Below are positions 1-7,990 of a stretch of 32,748 nucleotides of DNA, one piece after another; the stretch's first letter is position 1; every line of letters begins with the position of its first letter. Origin of the DNA: Paracoccaceae bacterium (GTDB lineage Bacteria; Pseudomonadota; Alphaproteobacteria; Rhodobacterales; Rhodobacteraceae). The notes under the pieces were generated by a model that was given only the letters and a program-made list of their open reading frames with translations, did no database searches and had not been told where the DNA came from. A program made the position numbers and the translations under genes. The DNA lies in the NCBI GenBank assembly GCA_029938175.1, contig JAPYON010000016.1:1-32748 (forward strand). Direction: 5' to 3'.

Positions 1-552
1 GGAATAGATTTGGCCGCCGATCCGTGGATTTTGTATTCACGACGAGAACTGGATATCCCAGTGGTTAAACCGCGTGACGGACCTATTTTTTCGATCAATC
101 CAGATTTAGAAATTGACCCAGTTGACGCGACCGACGTGGCAGAACTGGTCGAAACAGAGGTAACCGAAGTTACCGAGGGTGCCCCGAAAATCAGTGAAAC
201 CCCCTATGTGCCAAGCGTCAGCATTGTCGCTGTGCAAGAGGCGTGGGTGCGGGTTTATCAAGAAAACGGGACTATCCTGTTCGAGGAAATATTAGATGCG
301 GGCGAGCAATACTTGCTGCCGGGAGGTGCTCCGGCATCGTATTTAAGGGCTGGTAACGCGACTTCTGTTTACGTGATGATCGACGACGCGGTTTATGGAC
401 CGCTTAGCGCGACGGACAGTGTCGTGCGTGACATTGCTTTGCTGCCAACGGCAGTAGCTGAAAATATGGCCCAAGTGGCCAACCCCTCGGTTGCGCTACA
501 AGTAGCGGCCGAGGCTTGGCGTCGTTTGAATGTGGCGCGGTTGAACCAATAG
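1..552 (+). CDS. RodZ-like protein, C-terminal part (DUF4115), partial at window start
   Basis: The reading frame is open from base 1 to the TAG at 550-552, so this is the 3' end of a longer gene whose N-terminus lies outside the window. The visible 183 residues begin with a proline- and acid-rich linker, rich in Val, Thr and Glu. A compact beta-rich domain follows, with the pattern [18 protein letters not shown], then LDAGEQY and a LRAGN turn. This matches the DUF4115 domain at the C-terminus of RodZ-type proteins, which have a cytoplasmic helix-turn-helix, one membrane helix and a periplasmic C-terminal domain and help organise the MreB cell-wall machinery. The helix-turn-helix and membrane segment cannot be checked here. 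It lies 82 bases upstream of ispG, an arrangement I recall from Rhodobacterales. The assignment rests on the C-terminal domain alone. Confidence 0.75.
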   Translation, partial: GIDLAADPWILYSRRELDIPVVKPRDGPIFSINPDLEIDPVDATDVAELVETEVTEVTEGAPKISETPYVPSVSIVAVQEAWVRVYQENGTILFEEILDAGEQYLLPGGAPASYLRAGNATSVYVMIDDAVYGPLSATDSVVRDIALLPTAVAENMAQVANPSVALQVAAEAWRRLNVARLNQ

Positions 553-634
553 CAACCCTGCATGTTTGGGTGACATTGACCGTCATCAGCCTTATCTATT
601 CTTTAAGATTCATTGTTTAAACTGGAAGCCAAAC

Positions 635-1765
635 ATGTCACACAACCCGATCCGCCCTTGGCGCGATATTGATCGTCGAAAAAGCCGTGTAATTCATGTT
701 GGAAACGTGCCGGTTGGTGGTGATTCTCCGATTACGGTGCAGACGATGACCAATACTTTAACGTCCGATCCCGCCGCGACAATTGCACAGATTCAAGAAT
801 GCGCCGAAGCGGGCGCGGATATCATTCGTGTGTCCTGTCCGGATACAGATTCCACTGCCGCGATGGCGGAAATCGTGAAAGCCAGCCCGGTACCAATCGT
901 GGCTGACATCCATTTCCATTATAAGCGCGCGATTGAGGCAGCCGAGGCGGGCGTTGCGTGTTTGCGGATCAACCCCGGAAATATCGGTTCACCTGAACGC
1001 GTGCGCGAGGTTATCAAGGCTGCGAAGGACCACGGCTGTGCAATCCGGATTGGAGTGAATGCGGGTTCGCTGGAAAAACACTTGATGGATAAGTACGGCG
1101 AACCTTGCCCCGATGCGATGATCGAAAGTGGTGTGGATCACATCCGAATTCTTGAGGATAACGATTTCCAGAACTATAAAATTTCATTGAAGGCCTCGGA
1201 TGTCTTCATGACAGCGGCGGCGTATCAAGGGTTGGCTGACATGACTGATGCGCCGATACATCTTGGGATAACCGAGGCCGGCGGGCTGGTTTCCGGCACC
1301 GTAAAATCTGCAATAGGGCTTGGAAACCTGCTGTGGATGGGGATAGGTGACACTATTCGTGTGTCGCTGTCGGCTGATCCGGTCGAAGAAGTTAAAGCGG
1401 GGTTTGAAATCCTGAAATCACTAGGGCTGCGGCATCGCGGTGTGAATATTATCTCGTGCCCATCCTGTGCACGTCAGGGGTTTGACGTGATAAAAGTGGT
1501 CGCTGAACTGGAAAACCGTTTGGCGCATATTCACACACCTGTAAGCCTATCGATTATCGGCTGCGTCGTTAACGGCCCAGGCGAGGCATTGATGACCGAT
1601 GTAGGATTTACGGGCGGCGGTGCTGGTTCTGGCATGGTATATTTGGCTGGCAAACAAGATCATAAACGCGGTAATGCAGGGATGATTGACCATATAGTCG
1701 AGATGGTTGAAGCCAGAGCAGAACAGATTGAAGCAGAGCAGGAGGTTGCGGATAACGCAACGTAA
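635..1765 (+). CDS. ispG: 4-hydroxy-3-methylbut-2-enyl diphosphate synthase (flavodoxin)
   Basis: IspG (GcpE) converts 2-C-methyl-D-erythritol 2,4-cyclodiphosphate to HMBPP, the penultimate step of the MEP isoprenoid pathway in the cytoplasm, with a [4Fe-4S] cluster. The cluster ligands are visible as Cys275, Cys278, Cys310 and Glu317; the spacing C-x2-C-x31-C-x6-E equals that of the E. coli enzyme. The TIM-barrel region carries the usual QTMTNT, RVSCPD and NAGSLE segments. I start at ATG 635 ([15 protein letters not shown]), giving 376 residues, close to the family length. An in-frame ATG at 566 would add 23 residues that look non-coding. The end overlaps in-frame alternatives for the next gene, suggesting co-transcription with the DUF1499 gene. 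Confidence 0.97.
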   Translation: MSHNPIRPWRDIDRRKSRVIHVGNVPVGGDSPITVQTMTNTLTSDPAATIAQIQECAEAGADIIRVSCPDTDSTAAMAEIVKASPVPIVADIHFHYKRAIEAAEAGVACLRINPGNIGSPERVREVIKAAKDHGCAIRIGVNAGSLEKHLMDKYGEPCPDAMIESGVDHIRILEDNDFQNYKISLKASDVFMTAAAYQGLADMTDAPIHLGITEAGGLVSGTVKSAIGLGNLLWMGIGDTIRVSLSADPVEEVKAGFEILKSLGLRHRGVNIISCPSCARQGFDVIKVVAELENRLAHIHTPVSLSIIGCVVNGPGEALMTDVGFTGGGAGSGMVYLAGKQDHKRGNAGMIDHIVEMVEARAEQIEAEQEVADNAT

Positions 1766-1772
1766 ACTTTTT

Positions 1773-2261
1773 ATGATCCGAATGGCGGTTTTCTTGGTAT
1801 TTTTAACTTTTGTAGGCGCTGGCGGGCTTTTTTATTACGTCCTGAACATCGAACATGACCCCGCAATATGGCATATGGATCCCTTGAGCGAACCACAATC
1901 AGTTAAACCAAATAGTTTCCGCATGGCACCTCCGGCATTGACCAAAGAATTCGTAAATTCTCCGTCTCCGATTTACACGGTTAATCCGACCCTTATGGCC
2001 AAAGCGTTTGAAGGCTTTGTGCTGAGCCAGTCCAAGACGTCACGGATCGCGGGCTCGCCCGATGAAGGTTGGATGACGTATGTGCAACTAAGCCCCAGCC
2101 TGAATTTGCCGGACTACATTTCGGTCAAGTTTATCGATTTAAACGGTGGAAAATCGACGGTCGCTGTCTATTCGCGCTCTCGATTCGGGTATGACGACAT
2201 GGGCGTGAACGGCGAACGTGTGATGTCTTGGGTTGGCACCTTGCGGTCGTTTGAACAGTAA
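1773..2261 (+). CDS. DUF1499 family protein with N-terminal membrane anchor
   Basis: A 162-residue protein beginning [13 protein letters not shown], with one strongly hydrophobic helix at about residues 3-24 that may be an uncleaved anchor or signal sequence. The remainder should be periplasmic and contains [15 protein letters not shown], the YVQLSP strand and the closing [17 protein letters not shown]. These are typical of DUF1499, a family of unknown function found widely in alphaproteobacteria and plastid-bearing eukaryotes. The ATG at 1773 lies 7 bases after the ispG stop. A longer reading from 1707 would overlap ispG by 59 bases and place charged residues before the membrane helix, so I prefer 1773. 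It is followed after 13 bases by prfA. No enzymatic residues are recognisable. Confidence 0.75.
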   Translation: MIRMAVFLVFLTFVGAGGLFYYVLNIEHDPAIWHMDPLSEPQSVKPNSFRMAPPALTKEFVNSPSPIYTVNPTLMAKAFEGFVLSQSKTSRIAGSPDEGWMTYVQLSPSLNLPDYISVKFIDLNGGKSTVAVYSRSRFGYDDMGVNGERVMSWVGTLRSFEQ

Positions 2262-2274
2262 AGTTGGTGTTGAA

Positions 2275-3330
2275 ATGATTGCATCTGAAAAACTGGAAAT
2301 GATCCGGCAGCGGTTCGCTTTTATAGAGGCGAAACTGTCCGACGGGGCTGAAGCCAGCGAGTTGGCATCGCTGGGGCGCGAATACGCCGAGTTGAAACCG
2401 GTGGTCGAGCAGATCGACGCGTATCAAATCTATCTTGAAGCGCAGATCGACGCGACCGCGATGCTTGACGATCCCGAAATGCGTGATTTGGCGCAGGAAG
2501 AATTGCAAGATATTAGAGAAAAATTGCCCAAAGCCGAGCGCGCGATAACGCAGGCCCTGATCCCTAAAGACAAAGCTGACGTTCGTCCGGCCATACTTGA
2601 AATTCGAGCCGGTACGGGTGGTGACGAGGCGGCGCTGTTTGCCGGAGATTTATTGCGGATGTATCAGAGGTTCTGTGAGGACCGTGGCTGGAAGTTCGAG
2701 ATTGTTGAAGAGGCATCCTCGGATGTGGGTGGCTATAAAGAGGTGATCGTTAACGTCAAAGGCGCGAGCGTTTTTGCCGTGATGAAGTTCGAATCCGGCG
2801 TTCACCGCGTGCAGCGTGTGCCGACGACGGAATCGGGGGGGCGGATTCACACCTCAGCCGCGACGGTCGCGGTTTTGCCCGAGGCTGAGGATGTGGACAT
2901 TGATATTCCTGCCACCGACATTCGGATTGATACGATGCGCGCGTCTGGGTCTGGCGGGCAGCATGTGAATACGACGGATTCCGCAGTACGGATTACCCAC
3001 CTGCCGACCGGTATTATGGTAACTTCGTCCGAGAAATCACAGCATGTTAACCGTGTTAAGGCGATGAATGTGTTGCGCACGAGGTTGTATGACCTAGAGC
3101 GTCAAAAGGTTGACGACGAACGATCTGCGGCGCGCAAGGGGCAGATTGGCTCGGGGGATCGATCTGAGCGGATACGGACCTATAATTATCCGCAGGGGCG
3201 TGTGACGGATCACCGGATTAACCTGACGCTTTATAAACTGGATCAGATCATGCAGGGCGATTTAGACGAGCTTATCGTAGCGTTAACGGCAGCAGATCAA
3301 GCCGAGAAATTAGCGGAGTTGGCCCCATGA
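2275..3330 (+). CDS. prfA: Peptide chain release factor 1
   Basis: RF1 recognises UAA and UAG stop codons and triggers peptidyl-tRNA hydrolysis in the ribosome. The 351-residue length is normal. The codon-reading tripeptide appears as P183-T184-T185, matching the PxT motif of RF1 rather than the SPF motif of RF2. The catalytic GGQ lies at residues 227-229 in [22 protein letters not shown] 2275 ([13 protein letters not shown]) gives the standard N-terminus; the in-frame extension to 2233 adds 14 residues without family character. The ribosome-binding site is weak, which fits translation coupled to the gene upstream. The stop overlaps the prmC start (ATGA), and PrmC methylates the glutamine of this GGQ, so substrate and modifying enzyme are made from one message. 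Confidence 0.98.
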   Translation: MIASEKLEMIRQRFAFIEAKLSDGAEASELASLGREYAELKPVVEQIDAYQIYLEAQIDATAMLDDPEMRDLAQEELQDIREKLPKAERAITQALIPKDKADVRPAILEIRAGTGGDEAALFAGDLLRMYQRFCEDRGWKFEIVEEASSDVGGYKEVIVNVKGASVFAVMKFESGVHRVQRVPTTESGGRIHTSAATVAVLPEAEDVDIDIPATDIRIDTMRASGSGGQHVNTTDSAVRITHLPTGIMVTSSEKSQHVNRVKAMNVLRTRLYDLERQKVDDERSAARKGQIGSGDRSERIRTYNYPQGRVTDHRINLTLYKLDQIMQGDLDELIVALTAADQAEKLAELAP

Positions 3331-4163
3331 GTGTGACTGTTAATGAGGCGTTAAGCACTGCTGCCAAATGGTTAACGGATGCTGGCATTCCGGCCGCTGA
3401 CGTTGATGCGCGGATTTTGTTGGCATATGCCATGGAATGCGAACCGTCGCGGTTATTGTTGATGGGCGACGACGAAGTACATCCAAGCACTTTCCGCACT
3501 TTCGACGACTTGCTTGCCAAACGTGAAAAATTTCAACCCGTAAGCCAGATTATTGGCGGTCGCGAGTTCTGGGGACGCTGGTTCAACGTCACGCAAGATG
3601 TGCTAGACCCACGCCCTGAAACAGAATCGTTGATCGAAAAGGCGCTGGAAAGCTACCCGCGCCAACGGGTTCTGGATCTTGGCACCGGCACTGGAATTCT
3701 GGCGATTACGCTGGCTTCCGAATGGCCCGAGACGCGTGTTATCGCAGTGGACATCAGTAGCGAGGCGATTGCTGTAGCAAAAACGAACGCCGCCGCCCAT
3801 GACGTTGCGGAGCGCGTTAACCTAATAGTCTCGAATTGGTTTGACGCTGTTGCCGGGCAGTTCGACCTGATCGTTTCCAACCCACCGTATATTGCTGCTG
3901 CCGAAATGAGTGGCCTGTCGCCGGATGTTCGTAACTGGGAGCCGTTTTTGGCGCTGACACCTGGGGGCGACGGTCTGGATTCGTATCGTATTATTGCGGG
4001 TTCGTTGGATAAGTTTCTGGAGAGCGACGGTCTGGCGATATTTGAAATTGGACATACACAGGGGGCGGATGTTCTGAAAATCTTTGCGAACGCAGGATTC
4101 GCTGATGTGGCGGTTTCGCAGGATTTGGGTGGTAAGGACCGTGTTATTACGGTGAAAAACTAG
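3327..4163 (+). CDS. prmC: Release factor glutamine methyltransferase
   Basis: PrmC (HemK) N5-methylates the glutamine in the GGQ loop of release factors, using S-adenosylmethionine. The 278-residue protein has an N-terminal helical domain (about 1-85) and a Rossmann-type methyltransferase domain. Motif I reads [12 protein letters not shown] at about residue 113. The glutamine-binding NPPY is at residues 185-188 within [10 protein letters not shown]. The start ATG overlaps the prfA stop by 4 bases, a typical coupled arrangement. Two overlapping background reading frames on the other strand have no family features. After its stop comes a 218-base gap before the next gene, so this is probably the end of the ispG-prmC transcription unit, although I see no strong terminator. 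Confidence 0.97.
   Translation: MSVTVNEALSTAAKWLTDAGIPAADVDARILLAYAMECEPSRLLLMGDDEVHPSTFRTFDDLLAKREKFQPVSQIIGGREFWGRWFNVTQDVLDPRPETESLIEKALESYPRQRVLDLGTGTGILAITLASEWPETRVIAVDISSEAIAVAKTNAAAHDVAERVNLIVSNWFDAVAGQFDLIVSNPPYIAAAEMSGLSPDVRNWEPFLALTPGGDGLDSYRIIAGSLDKFLESDGLAIFEIGHTQGADVLKIFANAGFADVAVSQDLGGKDRVITVKN
3340..3354 (+). promoter_or_regulatory. TTAA-N7-TTAA direct repeat (CtrA-box pattern)
   Basis: The sequence TTAATGAGGCGTTAA lies 13 bases inside prmC. It has the spacing of a CtrA site, but the position within a coding region makes function uncertain. It is one of eight such repeats in the window. Confidence 0.3.
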
Positions 4164-4331
4164 GTAAATCCGCGTTTCAAAAAGATTCTAGCTGAATAGC
4201 GGCTTTTCTCCTTGTTTTAGTGGAGCTACACGGTATAAAATGAGTTATCCACCCGAGATTGAGCCATGATAGCTCTCTCGTTGAGAGTGGGAACGTTAAC
4301 CCTATATTGGGACTAATACGCGAAACTGGCG

Positions 4332-4345
4332 GCGCAACATTGCGC
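4332..4345. promoter_or_regulatory. 14-base palindrome upstream of the DUF4167 gene
   Basis: GCGCAA-CA-TTGCGC is a perfect 6-base inverted repeat with a 2-base spacer, ending 36 bases before the ATG of the DUF4167 gene. It lies in a 218-base gap (4164-4381) that otherwise holds only small imperfect hairpins such as CTCTC-gtt-GAGAG near 4274. It could be an operator or an mRNA hairpin in the leader; no regulator is suggested by the sequence. Confidence 0.3.
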
Positions 4346-4381
4346 ATACCCATAACTCCCATAATTTAGAAATACGAGATC

Positions 4382-4930
4382 ATGAGACCTTCAAACAAAT
4401 CCCGCTCGCGGAACAAGAATAATAACCGTCGGAATAACAACAATTCTGGCAACGTGGTTAACCGCGTGTTTGATAGTGCCGGCCCCGAGGGGCGTGTGCG
4501 CGGAACCCCGCAGCAGATTATCGAGAAATATCGCAGCTTGGCGCATGACGCATTAATGGCCGATGACCGTGTAGCAGCTGAAAGCTTCCAGCAACACGCC
4601 GAGCATTACAGCCGTTTGCTAAGCGTCGCGCAAATACAAGCCGAGAAACGCCAAGCTGAACAGCAGGCGCGGCAGGCTGAACAACAATCCCGCCAAGCCG
4701 AGCAACAAGCGCGGCAGGCCAAGAAACCGCAGCATGAAAATCAGGATAAATCGAATAACCAGCAGCCAGAGTCCGGTTTTACCGAAGTTTCCGCAGAGCA
4801 GCCTGATGTAGCGGATAACTTGGTCACGACACCGGAAAGTAAACAGGGCCGTCAGCGCCGCAAACCGCAATCGGAAGTCGTTTCTGAAGACGCTGATCCG
4901 GCGACGGAAGACCAACCACAGCCTCTTTGA
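4382..4930 (+). CDS. DUF4167 domain protein, basic N-terminus and Gln/Glu-rich tail
   Basis: A 182-residue soluble protein of unknown function. The N-terminus (residues 1-25) is extremely basic and asparagine-rich, with runs of Arg and Asn, suggesting nucleic-acid or ribosome contact. Residues 30-80 form the conserved DUF4167 core: RVFDSAGPEGRVRGTPQQI, then a helical segment with LAHDALMADDRVAAESFQQHAEHYSRLL. The tail (from about residue 85) is low complexity: a short heptad array of QAEQQAR followed by an acidic, Gln/Pro-rich disordered end. Known members of this alphaproteobacterial family have the same layout and no assigned role. It stands alone on the plus strand and its stop abuts the stop of rsmA with no spacing. 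Confidence 0.85.
   Translation: MRPSNKSRSRNKNNNRRNNNNSGNVVNRVFDSAGPEGRVRGTPQQIIEKYRSLAHDALMADDRVAAESFQQHAEHYSRLLSVAQIQAEKRQAEQQARQAEQQSRQAEQQARQAKKPQHENQDKSNNQQPESGFTEVSAEQPDVADNLVTTPESKQGRQRRKPQSEVVSEDADPATEDQPQPL
4649..4720 (+). repeat. In-frame 21-base (7-residue) tandem repeat
   Basis: Units at 4649-4669, 4670-4690 and 4691-4711, plus a partial fourth unit, encode RQAEQQA, RQAEQQS, RQAEQQA and RQA. The codons differ between units (for example CAA/CAG, CGC/CGG, GCT/GCC) while the residues stay nearly constant. This suggests an old duplication kept for its coiled-coil or charged-helix character rather than a recent slippage. Confidence 0.8.
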
Positions 4931-5776
4931 TTACCTCGGGTAGAGGATGCGGCTAAGGCGGCAGAATTCTTCGATCGAGACTTGTTCAGCCCTTGTAGTC
5001 GGGTCAATATCGGCTGCGCGGATGCGCTTCTCGACGTCTTTCCCTAGCGATTTCAGACTGGCGCGCAGCATCTTTCGGCGTTGACCGAAGGCAAGTGAAA
5101 CGGTGCGTGACAGGTCTTTGGCATCGGCGGGAAAACGTGGTTGGTCTAACCGTTCCAGATGCACGACAGCCGATGTGACTTTTGGTGGCGGCGTGAAGGC
5201 TTGCGGGGAAATTTCGAATGCAAGCGTTGCTTCGGTTCGCCATTGCGCCAGCACAGATAGGCGGCCATAGGCCTTGCTGCCCGGTTCGGCGACGATGCGC
5301 TGTGCGACTTCTTTTTGAAACATTAGCGTCATGCTTTGCCAGTAGGGTGGCCATTTCGGTGGGGTAAGCCAACGGATTAGAAGTTCAGTTCCGACGTTGT
5401 AGGGCAGGTTTGCAACAACACGGATCGGGGCCGTTAGGTGCGGCAACGGGTCAACTTCCAATGCATTACCTTCGATCACGGTCAGCCGGCCGGGGTAGGA
5501 AGTGGACACTTGATCCAGTATTGCAAGACAGCGATTGTCCATTTCGATAGCGACTACATTCCGTGCGCCTTCCATCAACAATGCGCGGGTCAGACCACCT
5601 GGTCCCGGGCCGATTTCCAGCACATCACATGCGCTTAGGTCTCCTGCGCGCCGCGCAATTTTTGATGTCAGGTTCAAATCCATAAGGAAGTTCTGACCCA
5701 GAGCTTTGCGCGCGCTTAACCCGTGTTCGGCGATAACTTCGCGAAGCGGGGGCAGGCCGTCTTGGACCGTTTTCAT
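4931..5776 (-). CDS. rsmA: 16S rRNA (adenine1518-N6/adenine1519-N6)-dimethyltransferase
   Basis: RsmA (KsgA) dimethylates two adjacent adenines in the 3'-terminal hairpin of 16S rRNA during late 30S assembly. The 281 residues include the conserved [12 protein letters not shown] start of the fold, the SAM-binding [14 protein letters not shown] at about residues 54-67, IEMD at 77-80, and the catalytic NLPY at 123-126. The C-terminal helical domain contains the [13 protein letters not shown] signature. The start codon overlaps the pdxA stop (ATGA), so it is the last gene of the lptF-to-rsmA operon. The order surA-pdxA-rsmA is the same as in enteric bacteria. Confidence 0.97.
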   Translation of the reverse strand: MKTVQDGLPPLREVIAEHGLSARKALGQNFLMDLNLTSKIARRAGDLSACDVLEIGPGPGGLTRALLMEGARNVVAIEMDNRCLAILDQVSTSYPGRLTVIEGNALEVDPLPHLTAPIRVVANLPYNVGTELLIRWLTPPKWPPYWQSMTLMFQKEVAQRIVAEPGSKAYGRLSVLAQWRTEATLAFEISPQAFTPPPKVTSAVVHLERLDQPRFPADAKDLSRTVSLAFGQRRKMLRASLKSLGKDVEKRIRAADIDPTTRAEQVSIEEFCRLSRILYPR

Positions 5777-6765
5777 GTGGTTCCCCTGTGTCGTGCCATC
5801 TTGAGAGCGGTGCGCAATGCTTCTGTTAGGGAAAGCGCGTCTGCGCGGTTTTGGTCAACAATATCAAACGCCGTGCCATGATCCGGCGAAGTTCGGATGA
5901 ACGGCAGGCCTAGTGTCGTGTTAACGCCAGCAGAGAAATTTAGCGTTTTAATCGGGATCAGCGCTTGGTCATGATACATGCATAGCGCCAAATCATAACG
6001 TTCGCGGGCCGCAGCGTGAAACATGGTGTCGGCAGATATGGGACCAAGAAGGGTCATGCCTTCGGCACGAAGTTTGTCCAACGTAGGCGAGATAAAGTCG
6101 ATTTCCTCGGACCCCATCGCGCCATATTCGCCCGCGTGGGGATTAAGCCCTGCAACAGCAATCCGCGGGGCGGGAATGCCAAGATCGTCGATCATCGCCG
6201 TGTGGGTGACGCGGATGGTCTGCTCCAGTAGATCAGCGGTCAGAATTTCATGTATTTGATTAACCGCGATGTGAACCGTCACAGGAACCACACGCAGCTC
6301 GGGGGCGCTTAGCATCATCACAGGGCGTGTGACGTTCGCTAGGCTGGCCAAATATTCTGTGTGGCCCGGAAAGGCAAAACCCGCACCCTCTTGCAGGGCC
6401 CTTTTATGGATCGGGTTAGTAGTCAAGGCGCAGGCTTGACCCGAAGTAGTCAGCCGCACAGCACGTTCAATCATCGCAACAACTTCGGCGGCGTTCTGTG
6501 CGCTTGGCACGCCTGCGTTCACAGGGGCGGGCAACGGGTGATCCAAAATGGGCACCGCGGCAGGCATCACCGCGGCGGCTTGATCGGGGGCCGTGATGAT
6601 CTTGACCGGAATACCGGATTGATCGGCGAGCGATCGCATATGCGCGGCGTTGGCAATCAGGAAAAACGGTAATTCATTGCGCAGCGTTTGCCACGCTTTC
6701 AGCGATATTTCACCACCAATTCCAGCCGGTTCCCCAAGGGTTAGGGCGACTGGTTTCATATTCAT
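5773..6765 (-). CDS. pdxA: 4-hydroxythreonine-4-phosphate dehydrogenase
   Basis: PdxA oxidises 4-phosphohydroxy-L-threonine with NAD on the way to pyridoxal 5'-phosphate. The protein has 330 residues, a normal length. It begins with [13 protein letters not shown], which matches the GDPAGIGPE start of the family. TNPIHK, the PGHTEYLA histidine, the NPHAGE segment and [10 protein letters not shown] with the metal-binding His are all present. The ATG lies in the ATGA overlap with the surA stop; a second in-frame Met two codons later is possible. Being embedded in an envelope-biogenesis operon is an inherited arrangement and not a functional link. Confidence 0.97.
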   Translation of the reverse strand: MNMKPVALTLGEPAGIGGEISLKAWQTLRNELPFFLIANAAHMRSLADQSGIPVKIITAPDQAAAVMPAAVPILDHPLPAPVNAGVPSAQNAAEVVAMIERAVRLTTSGQACALTTNPIHKRALQEGAGFAFPGHTEYLASLANVTRPVMMLSAPELRVVPVTVHIAVNQIHEILTADLLEQTIRVTHTAMIDDLGIPAPRIAVAGLNPHAGEYGAMGSEEIDFISPTLDKLRAEGMTLLGPISADTMFHAAARERYDLALCMYHDQALIPIKTLNFSAGVNTTLGLPFIRTSPDHGTAFDIVDQNRADALSLTEALRTALKMARHRGTT

Positions 6766-7967
6766 CGTTTTTCGATTATGGCTGTGCGGCGAAGCTCCAG
6801 AAGATACCCTTCAGCCAGTTTTGTCAGTTTTTGGCCGAACAACCCGTTGGTAATCTGATTCTGGATTTCCTGTGCCAGGTCTGTCGTGCGATTGCACAAC
6901 TGGATCAACAGCACACTTTTACCATTGGTGATAATTTCGCTTTTTCCAGCCATCAGGCGGGCCAGCGATACAGCGATGTCCGCTGGAATGCTGTCAACCG
7001 ATGTTGGTCCAAATATGCCGCTAAGTGGTCCGAAGTTCGCGGCCGACGAGGTTGCGGTGCTGCACTCATCCAAGCCGCTTTGCATGGCCGTTGCACGAGC
7101 GACGGCATTGGTCTGCCCGGCGAAATCCAAAACGGCATATTCGACTGAAACTGTTTTTTGTAGCGCGCTCGATACGGTTTTTGAGGCGAGTACCTTCAGG
7201 ATGATAATTCCAGTCAAGATGCGGATAGGTTCCGAAACCTGCCCAGAACCGAGCCCGATAACTTTTGCCGCGATGGCTGATGGCAGTCGTTCTGGAGCCA
7301 GCCAACCGATTTGTCCACCATTGGCCGCCGTCTGAGAGCGGCTGAAACGTGTGACCGCGTCTTCAAAATTGGCGCCACTATTTAGGTCGCGCGCCAGACG
7401 GTCGGCTAAGGCGATGGTGGCTTCTTCGCCGCGTTCTGCGAAGGGCAGCGAGATTTCGGCCAGTAGAATCGTTGTTTGTGTGACGGCATCGGCAACGTTC
7501 ACGGCGTTATCCAGATCGAGGCTCGTGGGATCGGCGGCCTGGCGGAAACGGCGCTGAACCAGATCACGCCACAGCAGTTGAACCTCGAAAAAGTCCTCAT
7601 AAGCTTGGCGCGAAACACCACGAGCGCGGGCTTTGGCCCACAATGCCTGGGATGTCGTGTTTTGATTTGCGGCAAGGTTAGCCAACCCGCGTGCAAGGGC
7701 TGCGCTGTCGAGAGACAGGCCGAAATTGCTCGCGGCGCGTAGTTTAAGGCGGTCCTCGATAAGTTGATCCGTTGCTTCTTGTTGGATGTTTGGTGAATGT
7801 ACGCCCAATCCGCGCAGCAGTTTGGCCCGTTCGCTGATGTCGAAATGGGTAATTATTGAATCGTTAACCGAATAGGCGGCCGAGTACGGGTTGGCAGCAT
7901 ACGCTGTGGAAGCCCACGCACAAAAAACCAATATTACGGCCAGCGTCCAATTTAAAGTTTTACCCAT
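6762..7967 (-). CDS. surA: Periplasmic SurA-type peptidyl-prolyl isomerase/chaperone
   Basis: The 401-residue protein starts with a clear signal peptide (hydrophobic to about residue 20, cleavage near STAYAAN). Next comes a SurA N-terminal helical chaperone domain, with the segment INDSIITHFDISERAKLL-like YSVNDSIITHFD. A parvulin domain follows at about residues 165-260, with NFEDAVTRFSRSQTAANGGQIGWL and LGSGQVSEPIRI. The C-terminal part looks like a second, degenerate or swapped segment. SurA-type proteins escort beta-barrel proteins, including LptD, across the periplasm. It is directly downstream of lptD, so client and chaperone share a transcript. A TTAA-N7-TTAA element lies 5-19 bases before its start codon. 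Confidence 0.9.
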   Translation of the reverse strand: MGKTLNWTLAVILVFCAWASTAYAANPYSAAYSVNDSIITHFDISERAKLLRGLGVHSPNIQQEATDQLIEDRLKLRAASNFGLSLDSAALARGLANLAANQNTTSQALWAKARARGVSRQAYEDFFEVQLLWRDLVQRRFRQAADPTSLDLDNAVNVADAVTQTTILLAEISLPFAERGEEATIALADRLARDLNSGANFEDAVTRFSRSQTAANGGQIGWLAPERLPSAIAAKVIGLGSGQVSEPIRILTGIIILKVLASKTVSSALQKTVSVEYAVLDFAGQTNAVARATAMQSGLDECSTATSSAANFGPLSGIFGPTSVDSIPADIAVSLARLMAGKSEIITNGKSVLLIQLCNRTTDLAQEIQNQITNGLFGQKLTKLAEGYLLELRRTAIIEKR

Positions 7968-7971
7968 TATC

Positions 7972-7986
7972 TTAACCTCGTATTAA
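7972..7986 (-). promoter_or_regulatory. TTAA-N7-TTAA direct repeat between lptD and surA
   Basis: TTAACCTCGTATTAA as read on the plus strand fills most of the 23-base gap between the lptD stop and the surA start. It is the only member of the eight-repeat set lying fully in an intergenic gap directly upstream of a start codon. It matches the CtrA consensus. It also covers the place where a ribosome-binding site for surA would be expected. Confidence 0.4.
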
Positions 7987-7990
7987 CACA

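Noticed and set aside
4241-4249. TTATCCACC near 4241, resembling a DnaA box
   Set aside because: It is a single near-match differing from TTATCCACA in the last base, with no cluster, no AT-rich region and no dnaA or parA nearby.
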